A stretch of 64,000 bases of DNA from Chromatiaceae bacterium (lineage in GTDB: Bacteria > Pseudomonadota > Gammaproteobacteria > Chromatiales > Chromatiaceae): NCBI GenBank assembly GCA_024235215.1, contig JACKMU010000008.1, forward strand, positions 248,001 through 312,000, given 5' to 3'. Below the pieces are notes generated by a model. The model did not search any database, had not been told where the DNA came from, and was given only the letters and a program-made list of their open reading frames with translations. Of this stretch, positions 1 through 9,747 are shown piece by piece. Within the stretch, counting starts at the first letter, position 1; each line of letters begins with the position of its first letter. The translations under genes and the position numbers were made by a program.

Positions 1-425
1 ATGAAACTGTCCGGAGGCACCGAATCAACACCTCCTATCTCCCGGGCCTTTTGTTTCCAACATATTCCCGTCACTGTGGAGAAGGCTGTATTCCGGAGGT
101 CAGAAAAATCGCCGCTGCAACCGGATTGGATACGCAATGGGCACATCTGTGCACCGCCACTCCGGTAATCTGCGGCAACGCTTGTAGAGGTGGGATGACC
201 GACGGGTCGTCCGTGCGCTCTGAGACAATAAGATTTTGTACCTATTTAGCTGGCCTGCCCAAAAAAACGGGGCCAGCCAAATGGCGACATCGCTTTTTTT
301 ATACCCGCAATTGCTGCGTAGGGTGGGTTATTTCGAACCGGCTTTCACCAGGATATAGAAAAAGAGGGAACCGGTTTACGTCAGTAAACTGCGCTCCGTG
401 CGTACTTTTTGTTTCCGACACAGGC
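1..425. other. Intergenic DNA beyond the 3' end of polA
   Basis: I see no convincing gene here. Open frames in this stretch are low-complexity translations without recognisable domains. The only structured part is an inverted repeat at 249-277 (described separately), followed by a run of seven T at 294-300. A weaker AACCGG...CCGGTT repeat lies around 336-376 and could form a hairpin in the polA transcript. Confidence 0.5.
249..277. repeat. Inverted repeat with A7 loop, copy 1
   Basis: GCTGGCC and GGCCAGC face each other around a loop containing AAAAAAACGG. About 16 bases downstream comes the short palindrome GCGACATCGC, followed directly by TTTTTTT. A very similar arrangement (GCTGGC, A7-CGG loop, GCCAGC, short palindrome, T7) occurs at 19920-19967. 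This may be the 3' end of a small RNA or an unusual terminator. The function is not established. Confidence 0.45.
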
Positions 426-3122
426 TCAGTGCGCCTCATCCCAATTGTCACCCACCCCTACTTCGACCAGCAGAGGTATACGCAGGCTGGCAGCACCCTG
501 CATCAACGATACGATCTGTTCTCTGGCCTGGGCGACAACCTCCTGCTCCACCTCGAACACTAACTCATCGTGGACCTGCATGATCATACGTACCGGCAAC
601 CCACTCTGTTCGATCCAGAGGTCCAGTGCCAGCATGGCACGTTTGATGATGTCTGAGGCGGTTCCCTGCATCGGTGCGTTGATTGCGGTGCGTTCGGCAG
701 CCGCCCGACGTTGCGCATTGCGCGACTGAATCTCGGGTAGATAGAGGCGGCGACCAAACACCGTCTCCACAAACCCTCGCGCATGTGCCGCTTCCCGGGT
801 CCGTGCCATGAACTCACGCACACCAGGGTATCTGTCAAAGTAGCGATCCACATAATTCTGAGCGGCATTGCGCTCAATACCCAACTGTCGAGCAAGCCCA
901 AAGGCCGACATACCGTAAATCAGCCCGAAATTGATCGCCTTCGCGGAGCGCCGCTGTTCTGCGCTTACCTGCTCCAGCGCATCCACGCCAAATACTTCGG
1001 CCGCAGTGGCGCGATGCACGTCCTGCCCCTGTGCAAATGCCAGCAGCAGGCCGGCATCTTCGGAGAGATGCGCCATGATACGCAACTCGATCTGAGAATA
1101 ATCGGCTGCCAGAATACGCCAACCAGGCTCGGCGACGAAGGCCTGCCTGATGCGGCGCCCTTCGGCACTACGCACCGGAATGTTCTGCAGATTCGGATCG
1201 GTCGAACTCAACCGACCGGTTGCAGCCACTGCCTGATGGTAGGAAGTGTGCACTCGGCCAGTATCTTTATCCACCATCCGCGGGAGCTTTTCGGTATAGG
1301 TCGATTTCAACTTAGCCAGACCGCGGTGCTCCAGAATCAGTGCCGGCAGCTCGAAACCCCGCTCTGCCAGTTCTTGCAGTACCGACTCCGCAGTCGAGGG
1401 CGCCCCTTTCGGGGTCTTGGAGATCACCGGCAGCTTCAATTGATCGAAAAAGATTTCGCCGATCTGTTTTGGCGACCCTAGGTTGAAGACACACCCAGCA
1501 GCAGCGTAGGCCTGTTGTTCCAACTCCAGCAGCCGCTTGCCCAGTTCCCTGCTTTGCGCTTCCAGCATCTCACTGTCGATGCGAACACCGCGCCGCTCCA
1601 TGCGCGACAATACTGGAACAAGCGGCATCTCAAGCTCGCGAAACAGTGTTTCGAGACTGGGCTCTGCTGCGATTTTCGGCCAGAGCTCATGATGTAGCCG
1701 CAGCGTGACATCTGCATCCTCCGCCGCATAGTGAGCAGCCTGCTCCAGCGCCACCTGATCGAAACGCAACTGCTGGGCGCCCTTACCAGCGATATCTTCG
1801 AATTTGATTGTGGTGTAATCGAGATACTTCTGCGCCAGGGAGTCCATATCATGGCGAGTAGCAGTGGCATCCAGCACATAGGATTCGAGCATGGTGTCGA
1901 ACGCTAACCCTCGCATGGCGATGCCATAGCGGGCCAACAGATTCATATCGTACTTGAGATTCTGCCCTAGCTTGAGGTGCCGTGGATCCTCAAGCAACGG
2001 CTTGAGCGCCGCCAGAACCCGGTCGCGCGATAGCTGATCCGGCACCCCCGGATACTGGTGCGCAACAGGAACATAGGCGGCCTCCCCCGGTTCCACCGCA
2101 AACGATAGACCCACAACCTCAGCCTGCATGTAGTCGAGGCTGGTCGTTTCGGTATCAATCGCAAACAGTTCCGTTGTGCGCAACTTCTCTATCCAGGCGT
2201 CAAACTCCGGCGCACTCAGCAACAGCTGATATTGGGTGCCGATCTCCTGCTGCACCACCGGCTGGGGTATGGGATCGAGCGTCTCCAGCAGCCGCCTCGA
2301 CTCGATCTTCTGGTAGAGCAGCCGCAGTTGTGCATCATCTGCTGCGGCAGGTATCAACTCCGACGGCTCCACCGGCAGTGTCAGATCACGGCGTATGGTG
2401 GCTAACTCCCGTGCCAACGGCAACTGCGTCAGGCTATCCCGCAGATTGTCGCCAACCTTGCCGCTGATCTCGTCGGCACTTGCCATCAGTTGATCCAGAC
2501 TGCGATACTGCTCCAGCCACTTTGCTGCGGTTTTCGGTCCGCACTTGGGCACTCCGGGGATATTGTCCACACTGTCCCCAACCAGCGCCAGATAATCGAC
2601 AATCTGTTCCGGCGCCACACCGAACTTGGCAATCACCCCTTCCCTATCCATGACTACATTGGTCATGGTATTGATCAGTGTGATGTGTTCGCCAACCAGT
2701 TGGGCAAGATCCTTGTCACTGGTGGATATCAGGGTGCGCATGCCCTGCGCCGCTGCCCGGGTCGCCAGCGTGCCAATCACGTCATCCGCCTCCACCCCTT
2801 TCTCCAGCAGCAATGGCAAACCCAGGGCCCGAATGATGCGATAGAGCGGCTCAATCTGCTGACGCAGTTCATCCGGCATTGGTGGCCGATTTGCCTTGTA
2901 CTGAGCGTAGATCTCCTCACGAAAAGTGGCACCCGGAGCATCGAACACTACTGCGATATACTGCGGCTGGTAATCGCCGATCATTTTACGCAGCATGTTG
3001 ATGACACCGACGATGGCACCCGTGGCCTCTCCTCTGGAGTTGGTCAGTGGAGGCAAGGCATGGTAGGCACGAAACAGATAGGAGGAGCCGTCGACCAGAA
3101 TCAGGGAGGTGTTCGCACTCAT
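426..3122 (-). CDS. polA: DNA polymerase I
   Basis: An 898-residue family A DNA polymerase that fills gaps in excision repair and replaces RNA primers on the lagging strand. Three domains are present: an N-terminal 5' nuclease with its acidic metal sites (residues 1-290), a 3'-5' exonuclease domain with an intact DTE motif (residues 322-325, so proofreading is probably retained), and the polymerase domain with DYSQIELR at 674-681 and the QVHDE metal motif near 850. The frame is open 31 codons further upstream, but MSANTSLILVDGS matches the family N-terminus, so I chose the ATG at 3122. The gene diverges from the dehalogenase at 3209, and the two start codons are only 86 bp apart. Confidence 0.97.
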   Translation of the reverse strand: MSANTSLILVDGSSYLFRAYHALPPLTNSRGEATGAIVGVINMLRKMIGDYQPQYIAVVFDAPGATFREEIYAQYKANRPPMPDELRQQIEPLYRIIRALGLPLLLEKGVEADDVIGTLATRAAAQGMRTLISTSDKDLAQLVGEHITLINTMTNVVMDREGVIAKFGVAPEQIVDYLALVGDSVDNIPGVPKCGPKTAAKWLEQYRSLDQLMASADEISGKVGDNLRDSLTQLPLARELATIRRDLTLPVEPSELIPAAADDAQLRLLYQKIESRRLLETLDPIPQPVVQQEIGTQYQLLLSAPEFDAWIEKLRTTELFAIDTETTSLDYMQAEVVGLSFAVEPGEAAYVPVAHQYPGVPDQLSRDRVLAALKPLLEDPRHLKLGQNLKYDMNLLARYGIAMRGLAFDTMLESYVLDATATRHDMDSLAQKYLDYTTIKFEDIAGKGAQQLRFDQVALEQAAHYAAEDADVTLRLHHELWPKIAAEPSLETLFRELEMPLVPVLSRMERRGVRIDSEMLEAQSRELGKRLLELEQQAYAAAGCVFNLGSPKQIGEIFFDQLKLPVISKTPKGAPSTAESVLQELAERGFELPALILEHRGLAKLKSTYTEKLPRMVDKDTGRVHTSYHQAVAATGRLSSTDPNLQNIPVRSAEGRRIRQAFVAEPGWRILAADYSQIELRIMAHLSEDAGLLLAFAQGQDVHRATAAEVFGVDALEQVSAEQRRSAKAINFGLIYGMSAFGLARQLGIERNAAQNYVDRYFDRYPGVREFMARTREAAHARGFVETVFGRRLYLPEIQSRNAQRRAAAERTAINAPMQGTASDIIKRAMLALDLWIEQSGLPVRMIMQVHDELVFEVEQEVVAQAREQIVSLMQGAASLRIPLLVEVGVGDNWDEAH

Positions 3123-3208
3123 GGGCAGGGTATAATCAGCAATAATTCCAGGCAGCATACCCCAATTACTCTGCGACCCGAAACCACTAAATTCCAAGGA
3201 GCAAGCAG

Positions 3209-3886
3209 ATGTCACAGACTCTAGCCTTCGACGTCTACGGTACTCTCATCGACACTTCTGGCGTTGTCCAGGAACTGACAGACTTGATGGGTGATCTGGC
3301 GCCGCGTTTTTCTCAGCGCTGGCGCGAAAAGCAGCTCGAATACTCTTTCCGGCGTGGGTTGATGCAGGCGTACCAGGATTTTTCAGTCTGCACCGAAGAG
3401 GCGCTGGTTTACGTCTGCAGGGAGCTGTCAGTACCGCTCTCTGAGCAGCAGATGAAACAGTTGCTGGCCAGTTACCGCAAGCTTCCGGCGTTCCCCGATG
3501 CGCACCAAGCATTGCCGCAGTTGCAGGCACTGGGCCACAAGATGTACGCCTTCTCCAATGGGCTTGCCCTGGATGTCGAAACGTTGCTGCTTCATGCCGG
3601 TGTCGACCACTACTTTATGGACATTATCAGTGCTGACGAGATCCGAACCTTCAAGCCCGATCCGGCAATCTATCACCACTTCATGAAACGTTCAGAGACG
3701 CCGGCAAAGCACTGCTGGCTGATCTCCGGTAACCCGTTCGACCTGCTGGGCGCAGCCGCGGTAGGCTTCAGAACTGCCTGGATCCGGCGCAACCCAGCTC
3801 TGCCTTTCGATCCCTGGGGCGTCGAACCTGACCTCACCTCCTCCTCCCTTACCGAACTCGAACATGCGGCAGGCTTACACCAGTAA
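3209..3886 (+). CDS. Haloacid dehalogenase, type II (HAD superfamily)
   Basis: A 225-residue HAD hydrolase, predicted to be cytoplasmic. FDVYGTLID near the N-terminus is HAD motif I with the nucleophilic Asp. YAFSNG supplies motif II, KPDPAIY motif III, and WLISGNPFDLLGA is an altered motif IV. The length and the FDVYGTL form match type II 2-haloacid dehalogenases, which hydrolyse L-2-haloalkanoates, but many such proteins act on other small substrates. The start is supported by AAGGAG 6 bases upstream. A TATAAT at 3131-3136 in the short divergent spacer could serve as its -10 box, although no good -35 is visible. Confidence 0.85.
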   Translation: MSQTLAFDVYGTLIDTSGVVQELTDLMGDLAPRFSQRWREKQLEYSFRRGLMQAYQDFSVCTEEALVYVCRELSVPLSEQQMKQLLASYRKLPAFPDAHQALPQLQALGHKMYAFSNGLALDVETLLLHAGVDHYFMDIISADEIRTFKPDPAIYHHFMKRSETPAKHCWLISGNPFDLLGAAAVGFRTAWIRRNPALPFDPWGVEPDLTSSSLTELEHAAGLHQ

Positions 3887-4007
3887 CGATAACTTGTCAT
3901 ACTATGACTATATTTCGTAGTTTCAATGCGTAACGTGGGTCGGAAGCCGTCACAATCGCTCAGGGCAACATTCCGGCGCACTTTTGGAATCTCACCTCGA
4001 TAGGGTT

Positions 4008-6575
4008 ATGAAGTCTCTCCATCTCTCCGGTATACCGCCTTGGTTCAGTTACGGAGTGCTCTCTTTTTTGAGCCTCTACGTCACCCTTTGGCATACTCAA
4101 GGAGATTTACAGGCTACACCCATAGTGCTGCACACCGGATTCGCACTGGCGGGAGTGATGCTTCATAGTTACTGGGTTCTGCCTGGGATTCTCGCTGGAA
4201 CAGTGCTTGCTTTCCAGGTACACGCGGACCCTATTATTGTCAGCTCACTTCACACCGCAGGAACCATCGGTGCCACACTGCTGGCTGGAGGACTGCTGCG
4301 ACGTCCAGGGGCGCCCCATCTGATGTTGCAGAGCACCACGCATTTGAGCTGGTTCCTGCTGATCGCACTGTTGATCGCCCCACTTCTCCCGACCCTGGCC
4401 TGTGTGGCGCTTCTCTATCTGGCTGACAACGACAACCTGGAGCTGCTGCTCCAAACATCCGGCCGGGCCTGGCTCGCGCATGCCATCGGTGTTGCATTGA
4501 TCACCCCGCTGGTGATTGCATGGCGCACCCGTGGCGGCCGGAACAGCCTCAGACATCAAGCTGAAGCGTTGCTGCTTGGGCTCGCTACACTTGCGGTATG
4601 CGCGCTGTTACAGGGTGAACTGATAGCGAAATGGCTGCTCGAGCATCCGTTGAGCTATCTTCCGTTTCCGGTGATTGTCTGGGCTTTTCTCAGGTTCCGT
4701 TCACGCGCATCCACGCTCGTGGTACTGTCACTCTCTGCAGCCACAGTCTGGGGAAGCTACTCAGGACTGGGACCCTTTGCCGGGAGCAATCCCCTGCCCG
4801 GTTTTGTGCCGCTGCAGACCTACCTTCTGATCATGGCCCTCACCATGTTGATCGGCATAGCCCAATTAGGCGGCCGTCAGCAGCGCATGCAGCGTATGGC
4901 GCTGGCAAGCAAGGTGATCACCCACTCCCCCGAAGGGATCATCGTCACCGACCCAGGCGGGGTGATCCTCTCCGCCAACCCTGCGTTTTTTGTCTCCACC
5001 GGTTTTCAACCTGGAGATATCGCAGGGCAATCGATCCGCAAACTGACATCGGTTCATCATAATCAGGAGTTCTTCACCAATATCTGGCGCCAGTTGCGGT
5101 TAAAGGGGCAGTGGGAAGGTGAGATTTGGAATCGCAACAAAGCCGGTGAGATTCATCCCCAGTGGCTGAGTCTGACCGCAATAACCGACCGGGATGGACA
5201 CCCCACGCACTACCTGGGCATCTATTCCGACGTTTCGCGGCAGAAACAGATCCAGGAACGAATGCACCGGCTCGCCTATCACGACGTACTTACCGGGCTG
5301 CCCAATCGTCAGCTTTTCAGTGACCGGTTGAACCAGGCGTTGAAATATGCCGGTAGAAAAAACAGTCGGCTTGCCCTGTTTATCGTCGACCTCGACCGCT
5401 TCAAGAATATCAACGACACGCTGGGACACAGCGTTGGCGATAAGGTGCTGCAGCACACCGCAGAACGCATGAACGGCTGTATTCGTCAGACAGACACCCT
5501 ATCCCGGCTGGGCGGCGATGAATTCAGCATAATCATTCAGGACATCAACGAAAACTTCGACACAGTGCAGGTCGCGGAAAAACTGGTGAATGCCTTTCAA
5601 ACGCCACTGCGGATCGAAGAACACGAACTGTTCATGACTCCAAGCATCGGCATATCACTTTTTCCCAGTGATGCCAACAGCAGTGAAGAGCTGATCAAGT
5701 ACGCCGAAACAGCGATGTACCGCGCCAAGGATCTCGGCGGCAACGGATTTCAGTTCTTCGCCACGGATATGAGCGACCCGATACGCTGGAGTTTGACGAT
5801 AGAGAATGCGCTGCGCCGTGCCGTAGAGCAGAACAGCATCACGTTGGACTATCAGCCTCAGTTCGACCTGCGCAGCGGCGATCTGATCGGGTTGGAAGCG
5901 CTGGCACGCTGGCATCATGGATTGGACAAGACACCACCCGATATTTTCGTCAAGGTTGCCGAAGAGACCGGACTGATTCACCGGATGGGTGATCATATTC
6001 TGCAGATGGCATGCCAGCAGGCCGCACATTGGCAGCAGGAGGGTTTTAGCAATCTGAGGGTTTCAGTGAACATCTCTCCGCTGCAGCTCAAACAGTCAGA
6101 TTTCATCGATCGCCTGCAACAGATAGCAAGGGAGGCCGGCACACCACCCAAGCTGATCGAACTGGAGATCGCCGAAAGCACGCTGATGGAGAATGCCAGC
6201 CTGATGGAGAGCCTGATCAACATGCTCTCGGTGTGTGGTTTCCGCATCGCAATCGATGATTACGGTACTGGCTACTCATCCCTCAGCTATATAAAACGCC
6301 TGGCCATCGACCGTATCAAGATCGACAACTCTTTCATCAAGGACCTGCCCGAGGCAGCCAATGACGCCGCGATCTGCAGCGCAATCATCACCATGGCACA
6401 CAATCTGAATCTGCAGGTGATTGCCAAAGGAGTTGAAACCGACGAACAGATGGATTATCTGCGCAAAGTCCACTGCGACGAAATTCAGGGCTATATTTTC
6501 AGCCATCCAGTCGGCGCCCAGGAGATTTCGGAGATGATCCACCAGGGTTACTGGCACATATCCCACCACGAATAA
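4008..6575 (+). CDS. Membrane-bound GGDEF-EAL c-di-GMP protein with MASE1-like and PAS domains
   Basis: An 855-residue signalling protein. Residues 1-290 contain about eight hydrophobic segments resembling a MASE1-type membrane sensor, followed by a PAS domain (about 300-410), a GGDEF domain and an EAL domain. The cyclase site is an exact GGDEF at 502-506, preceded by RQTD five residues upstream, which fits the inhibitory I-site. EAL is intact at 630-632, with the expected downstream DDYGTGYSSL and QGY motifs. Both synthesis and breakdown of c-di-GMP are therefore chemically possible. Translation could also start at a TTG 24 bases upstream; I prefer the ATG. It is transcribed alone and converges on the DUF4124 gene. 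Confidence 0.9.
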   Translation: MKSLHLSGIPPWFSYGVLSFLSLYVTLWHTQGDLQATPIVLHTGFALAGVMLHSYWVLPGILAGTVLAFQVHADPIIVSSLHTAGTIGATLLAGGLLRRPGAPHLMLQSTTHLSWFLLIALLIAPLLPTLACVALLYLADNDNLELLLQTSGRAWLAHAIGVALITPLVIAWRTRGGRNSLRHQAEALLLGLATLAVCALLQGELIAKWLLEHPLSYLPFPVIVWAFLRFRSRASTLVVLSLSAATVWGSYSGLGPFAGSNPLPGFVPLQTYLLIMALTMLIGIAQLGGRQQRMQRMALASKVITHSPEGIIVTDPGGVILSANPAFFVSTGFQPGDIAGQSIRKLTSVHHNQEFFTNIWRQLRLKGQWEGEIWNRNKAGEIHPQWLSLTAITDRDGHPTHYLGIYSDVSRQKQIQERMHRLAYHDVLTGLPNRQLFSDRLNQALKYAGRKNSRLALFIVDLDRFKNINDTLGHSVGDKVLQHTAERMNGCIRQTDTLSRLGGDEFSIIIQDINENFDTVQVAEKLVNAFQTPLRIEEHELFMTPSIGISLFPSDANSSEELIKYAETAMYRAKDLGGNGFQFFATDMSDPIRWSLTIENALRRAVEQNSITLDYQPQFDLRSGDLIGLEALARWHHGLDKTPPDIFVKVAEETGLIHRMGDHILQMACQQAAHWQQEGFSNLRVSVNISPLQLKQSDFIDRLQQIAREAGTPPKLIELEIAESTLMENASLMESLINMLSVCGFRIAIDDYGTGYSSLSYIKRLAIDRIKIDNSFIKDLPEAANDAAICSAIITMAHNLNLQVIAKGVETDEQMDYLRKVHCDEIQGYIFSHPVGAQEISEMIHQGYWHISHHE

Positions 6576-6685
6576 CGTGCGGCGTTACTGGATGCCGCCG
6601 AGAACAGGTGCGTCCCCACGATAACCTGAGCAGAATCTGTCGCATGCGCTATGAGGAAGAGGGGTGTGCACTCCATTTTCGCAAG

Positions 6686-7147
6686 TCACCCATCGCACCA
6701 GCGATCCACCTCTGCCTGCATGCGATCGATTTCACGCTGCCGTTCGCTGCTGTTTAGATAACGGCGCTCCCCATCTGCCAGCGGCTCATAGAGCCGGGAA
6801 GATTGGTACGCTCCGAGCTGATTACGCGCATAGGTACAATACTTCAACCGCTGCCGCTGTTTCGCCTCTGCTGCCTGCTGCTCGGACTCGCGGGCTTCGC
6901 GTGCCTCTCGATACGCATCCAGCTGCCGCCTCTGCTGCTGCAGCCGCTCCGTTTCGGCCTGCTTCCTTTCTTGCCCGGTGGTATCCGGTTCCTGCACTCC
7001 GACTTCCAGTCTATGCGCGCCTCCGCCCGGAGGTCGATCGCTGAAATGAACTTTGCCCCGCTCATCCACCCAGCGGAACACCTCAGCCTGAATCGTGGTC
7101 ATTCCCATCACTCCGGCGATCACCAGGAGAAAAAGATGATTACGCAT
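6686..7147 (-). CDS. DUF4124 domain-containing exported protein
   Basis: A 153-residue protein with a cleavable-looking signal peptide (MRNHLFLLVIAGVMG...IQA), followed directly by the DUF4124 signature VFRWVDERGKVHFSDRPP. The rest is a charged, glutamine-rich helix that is probably coiled coil. The domain is common in gammaproteobacteria, and its role in the envelope is unknown. The gene starts 14 bp after the cyclase ending at 7162, so it is probably the last gene of a three-gene leftward operon. Confidence 0.85.
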   Translation of the reverse strand: MRNHLFLLVIAGVMGMTTIQAEVFRWVDERGKVHFSDRPPGGGAHRLEVGVQEPDTTGQERKQAETERLQQQRRQLDAYREAREARESEQQAAEAKQRQRLKYCTYARNQLGAYQSSRLYEPLADGERRYLNSSERQREIDRMQAEVDRWCDG

Positions 7148-7161
7148 GATGCCACCTCCAT

Positions 7162-8958
7162 TCAGTCAAAATGCAGCATCCATTGTCCGGGAGCTCCGTT
7201 GGTATCCGCGCTGCACACCCGGTTTCTACCTTGATTCTTCGCCCGATAGAGCGCCAGATCAGCGCGCTCGATGAAGCCGGGTATGGACTCACCCACCTGA
7301 CGCTGGGCGGTGCCGATGCTGATGGTGATCCGTAGCCCGGAGAATGTTCCGGAAAAACGTGCCGCTGCGATCTTCTGCCTGAGCCGTTCGGCGATCGAAG
7401 CGATCTCCATTGCCGGTTCGCCCACCACGATCAACCCGAACTCCTCACCCCCGAGTCGCACCGGAAGGTCCCCGGCACGCGCATCCATCTGAATGACATA
7501 GGCCACACGGCGCAGCACTTCATCCCCGCGCACATGTCCATACTGGTCATTTATTCGCTTGAAATGGTCCACATCCAACATTGCCAGCGCGACCGGGGTA
7601 CCCCCCGTTCGGTCATGAATCTCAAACAGTCTGCGCAGTGTGTCTTCCATGTAGAACCGAGTGAAAAGACCGGTCAGCGGATCCCGGATCGAGCGTTCGT
7701 AAAACTTCTGCCGTTCCAGCTCGATACTGCGGTAGATAGTCTCCCGCTCCACGGCCACCTGCAGCGCGGCAGAGATCTGCTCCAGCATCTGACGGAGATG
7801 CGCATCCGTTTCAATGTTTTCCAGCAGTGAGATCACGGCTACGCCATACATCCACTCCGCATCACGTCTGAACAGCGGCAGCAGTATGAAGCGGCGATCA
7901 TCCGGTACCGCAGCGCGCTTAATGGTGACCGGCATCTGATCACGCTCCACCCGCTCCTGCCATCTCTCCCGGGTCATCCCGAACAGTTTCGAGATCTGCC
8001 TTGGAGGTGATGCAGCGACACCCCGGTAGCGACTCTCCGGCGCCAGATGGAGCACCGTGTCATCCTCCAACTGAACATAGAACTCGAGCGCTTCTGCCGG
8101 CATCACCCGTTTCAGTATCTCCAGCAGACGGTCGGCAATTTCGCGAAAATCGCGCGAGATCACCATGGTGGAGGTAATATCCTTCAGCAGCGCGTTCAGG
8201 CACGAAAGGCGCTGAATATCCCCATCCCGCTCCGCCATCAGGTAGAGACCGCACTCCACACCCTTCAGCTCTCGCAGGGTGTGTGCCAGCAGCGGGCCTG
8301 GCAGCAGATGGCCGTGCTGCGGTGCAATCATATCGATCGGAAGGTGTTCTATCCGACTCAGAGCCTGTCCAAGTATCTCCCGACTCGGGAAAGCGTGCTC
8401 ATGAAAAGTGCGTATCGTTTCGAAATAGTTCTCGTCCGCTGACGCATAGAGCAGCTCTCCATCCGGATATCCGGCAAACAGATCGCTGGAAAAGAGCGTG
8501 CCGGAAACCGGATCGAATGTGCAGAACGCGCCTGGGAAATGAGCATAAGGGGTAAAGATGAACTGCAGTTGGCGATCCCCCAGGCCCAACTGCCACTGAT
8601 TTTCCTCAACCAGCCAGAAAGGCAGAGCCAAATCATAGTGACGGATCATATCCGCGGCCAGCCGGTGACAGACGAGCCGTGCATCATTGCGCTCAACCCG
8701 GGCGTCAATAAGCGCTAACGAACTGGTCACGGACGGTTCCTGATGGTGGCAGACGAACCAACGGATTGCGGAAAACGGTATGACTTGCTCTATCTTGCGC
8801 AGTGTCTGTGCAAAAGTCAGCCGGGAACCGGGATCGATCAGCAGCGACTGATCCCCCTGCTCGATCAGGTAGACATTTGCATGCAAATTTTCCTGTGGCA
8901 GAGTGCAACCCACCCACCAGATGCGCTCCGCAAGCTGCACCGCATTATGGGTTTGCAT
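7162..8958 (-). CDS. Diguanylate cyclase with an ODP-type metallo-beta-lactamase sensor domain
   Basis: A 598-residue fusion. Residues 1-250 have the metallo-beta-lactamase fold of the flavodiiron/ODP branch. HHQEP (about 71-75) gives the HxE metal ligands, with Ser where canonical proteins have the HxExD Asp. YAHFPGAF, FSSDLFAGY and PQHGHLL supply further ligands. A GAF-like middle region is followed by GGDEF with GGEEF starting near 503 and RAGD as a possible I-site. ODP domains bind a diiron site and oxygen, so the output may answer to O2 or redox state; this is inference. The frame opens 28 codons upstream, but the ATG at 8958 follows the upstream stop by only 5 bases and fits translational coupling. 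Confidence 0.88.
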   Translation of the reverse strand: MQTHNAVQLAERIWWVGCTLPQENLHANVYLIEQGDQSLLIDPGSRLTFAQTLRKIEQVIPFSAIRWFVCHHQEPSVTSSLALIDARVERNDARLVCHRLAADMIRHYDLALPFWLVEENQWQLGLGDRQLQFIFTPYAHFPGAFCTFDPVSGTLFSSDLFAGYPDGELLYASADENYFETIRTFHEHAFPSREILGQALSRIEHLPIDMIAPQHGHLLPGPLLAHTLRELKGVECGLYLMAERDGDIQRLSCLNALLKDITSTMVISRDFREIADRLLEILKRVMPAEALEFYVQLEDDTVLHLAPESRYRGVAASPPRQISKLFGMTRERWQERVERDQMPVTIKRAAVPDDRRFILLPLFRRDAEWMYGVAVISLLENIETDAHLRQMLEQISAALQVAVERETIYRSIELERQKFYERSIRDPLTGLFTRFYMEDTLRRLFEIHDRTGGTPVALAMLDVDHFKRINDQYGHVRGDEVLRRVAYVIQMDARAGDLPVRLGGEEFGLIVVGEPAMEIASIAERLRQKIAAARFSGTFSGLRITISIGTAQRQVGESIPGFIERADLALYRAKNQGRNRVCSADTNGAPGQWMLHFD

Positions 8959-8963
8959 CCGCT

Positions 8964-9647
8964 TCACGGCTTGAGCAGCTCTTCTTTCTCTTCCCTGCCG
9001 ACCTGACCCTTGGGTCTCAGCATCCGATAGTCGGGATGGCACACCCGGTCGCGTCCGCCGATCTTCGCCTGGTAGAGCAGCGCATCCGCCCGCTCAACCA
9101 ACGCGCCGGGTGTCAGCTCTTCACCCTTTCTGGCAACATCCACTCCCATACTGGCAGTCACCCAGATCTGCTGTCCCCCTAACTCGACCGGCGTCTGTCG
9201 GATGATGCGGCTCAGCCGGTTGGCCACCGCAACCCCATGCGGCAACTCGGTCGCCGGCAGCAGCAGTGCGAACTCCTCACCGCCATAACGACAGGGAATA
9301 TCGATTTTACGCAGCTCTCTTTTCATCAACGCTGCGCAATGGCGCAGCGTTTGATTCCCTGCTTCATGCCCCCAGTCATCATTGACGCACTTGAAGTGAT
9401 CCAGATCCACCATCACCAGTACAGTGGGTTGTCCGTTGCGCCGGGTTCGCTCCAGTTCCTGCTCCGCGAACTGCAGAAAGTGTCGGTAATTGTACAACCC
9501 GGTCAGTGTATCAATGTGCAGCTGAGCAGAGAGATCAGCGATCTGGCGCAGCGCCTGATCCAGTTCGTCGAGGCGAGCGCAGTTTTTCTCCCCTACCGGG
9601 CATCGCTCTCTCTCATCCTCCCTGGGGCTCATGCACTCGCAACCCAC
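8964..9647 (-). CDS. Diguanylate cyclase (GGDEF)
   Basis: A 227-residue protein that is nearly all GGDEF domain. A short N-terminal helix (ARLDELDQALRQIADLSAQL) that may dimerise leads into DTLTGLYNYRHF. The active site is GGEEF, preceded by RKID at the I-site spacing, so both product formation and feedback inhibition are expected. Four cysteines fall in the first 25 residues (CECM, CPVGEKNC), which could allow redox or metal sensing, but this is a guess. The start could be Met1 or Met6. It is the first gene of the operon with the ODP-type cyclase. Confidence 0.88.
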   Translation of the reverse strand: MGCECMSPREDERERCPVGEKNCARLDELDQALRQIADLSAQLHIDTLTGLYNYRHFLQFAEQELERTRRNGQPTVLVMVDLDHFKCVNDDWGHEAGNQTLRHCAALMKRELRKIDIPCRYGGEEFALLLPATELPHGVAVANRLSRIIRQTPVELGGQQIWVTASMGVDVARKGEELTPGALVERADALLYQAKIGGRDRVCHPDYRMLRPKGQVGREEKEELLKP

Positions 9648-9697
9648 CTGTTGGTGTATGTAATTCGCCCGATTCTACCGTTTATTCAACACAAAAA

Positions 9698-9723
9698 AAA
9701 ACGGGTGCAGAAGCACCCGTTTT
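9698..9723 (-). terminator. Rho-independent terminator of glnK-amtB
   Basis: A perfect 8-bp stem, ACGGGTGC/GCACCCGT at 9701-9708 and 9713-9720, has a four-base loop. On the minus strand it is followed by a run of about nine T. It sits 25 bp past the amtB stop codon and separates that operon from the cyclase operon in the same direction. Confidence 0.9.
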
Positions 9724-9747
9724 CCACCGATTGGCACCCGTACCGGA

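Noticed and set aside
51..563. A 170-codon frame at the window start
   Set aside because: It overlaps the end of polA on the opposite strand and shows no domain or ribosome-binding site.
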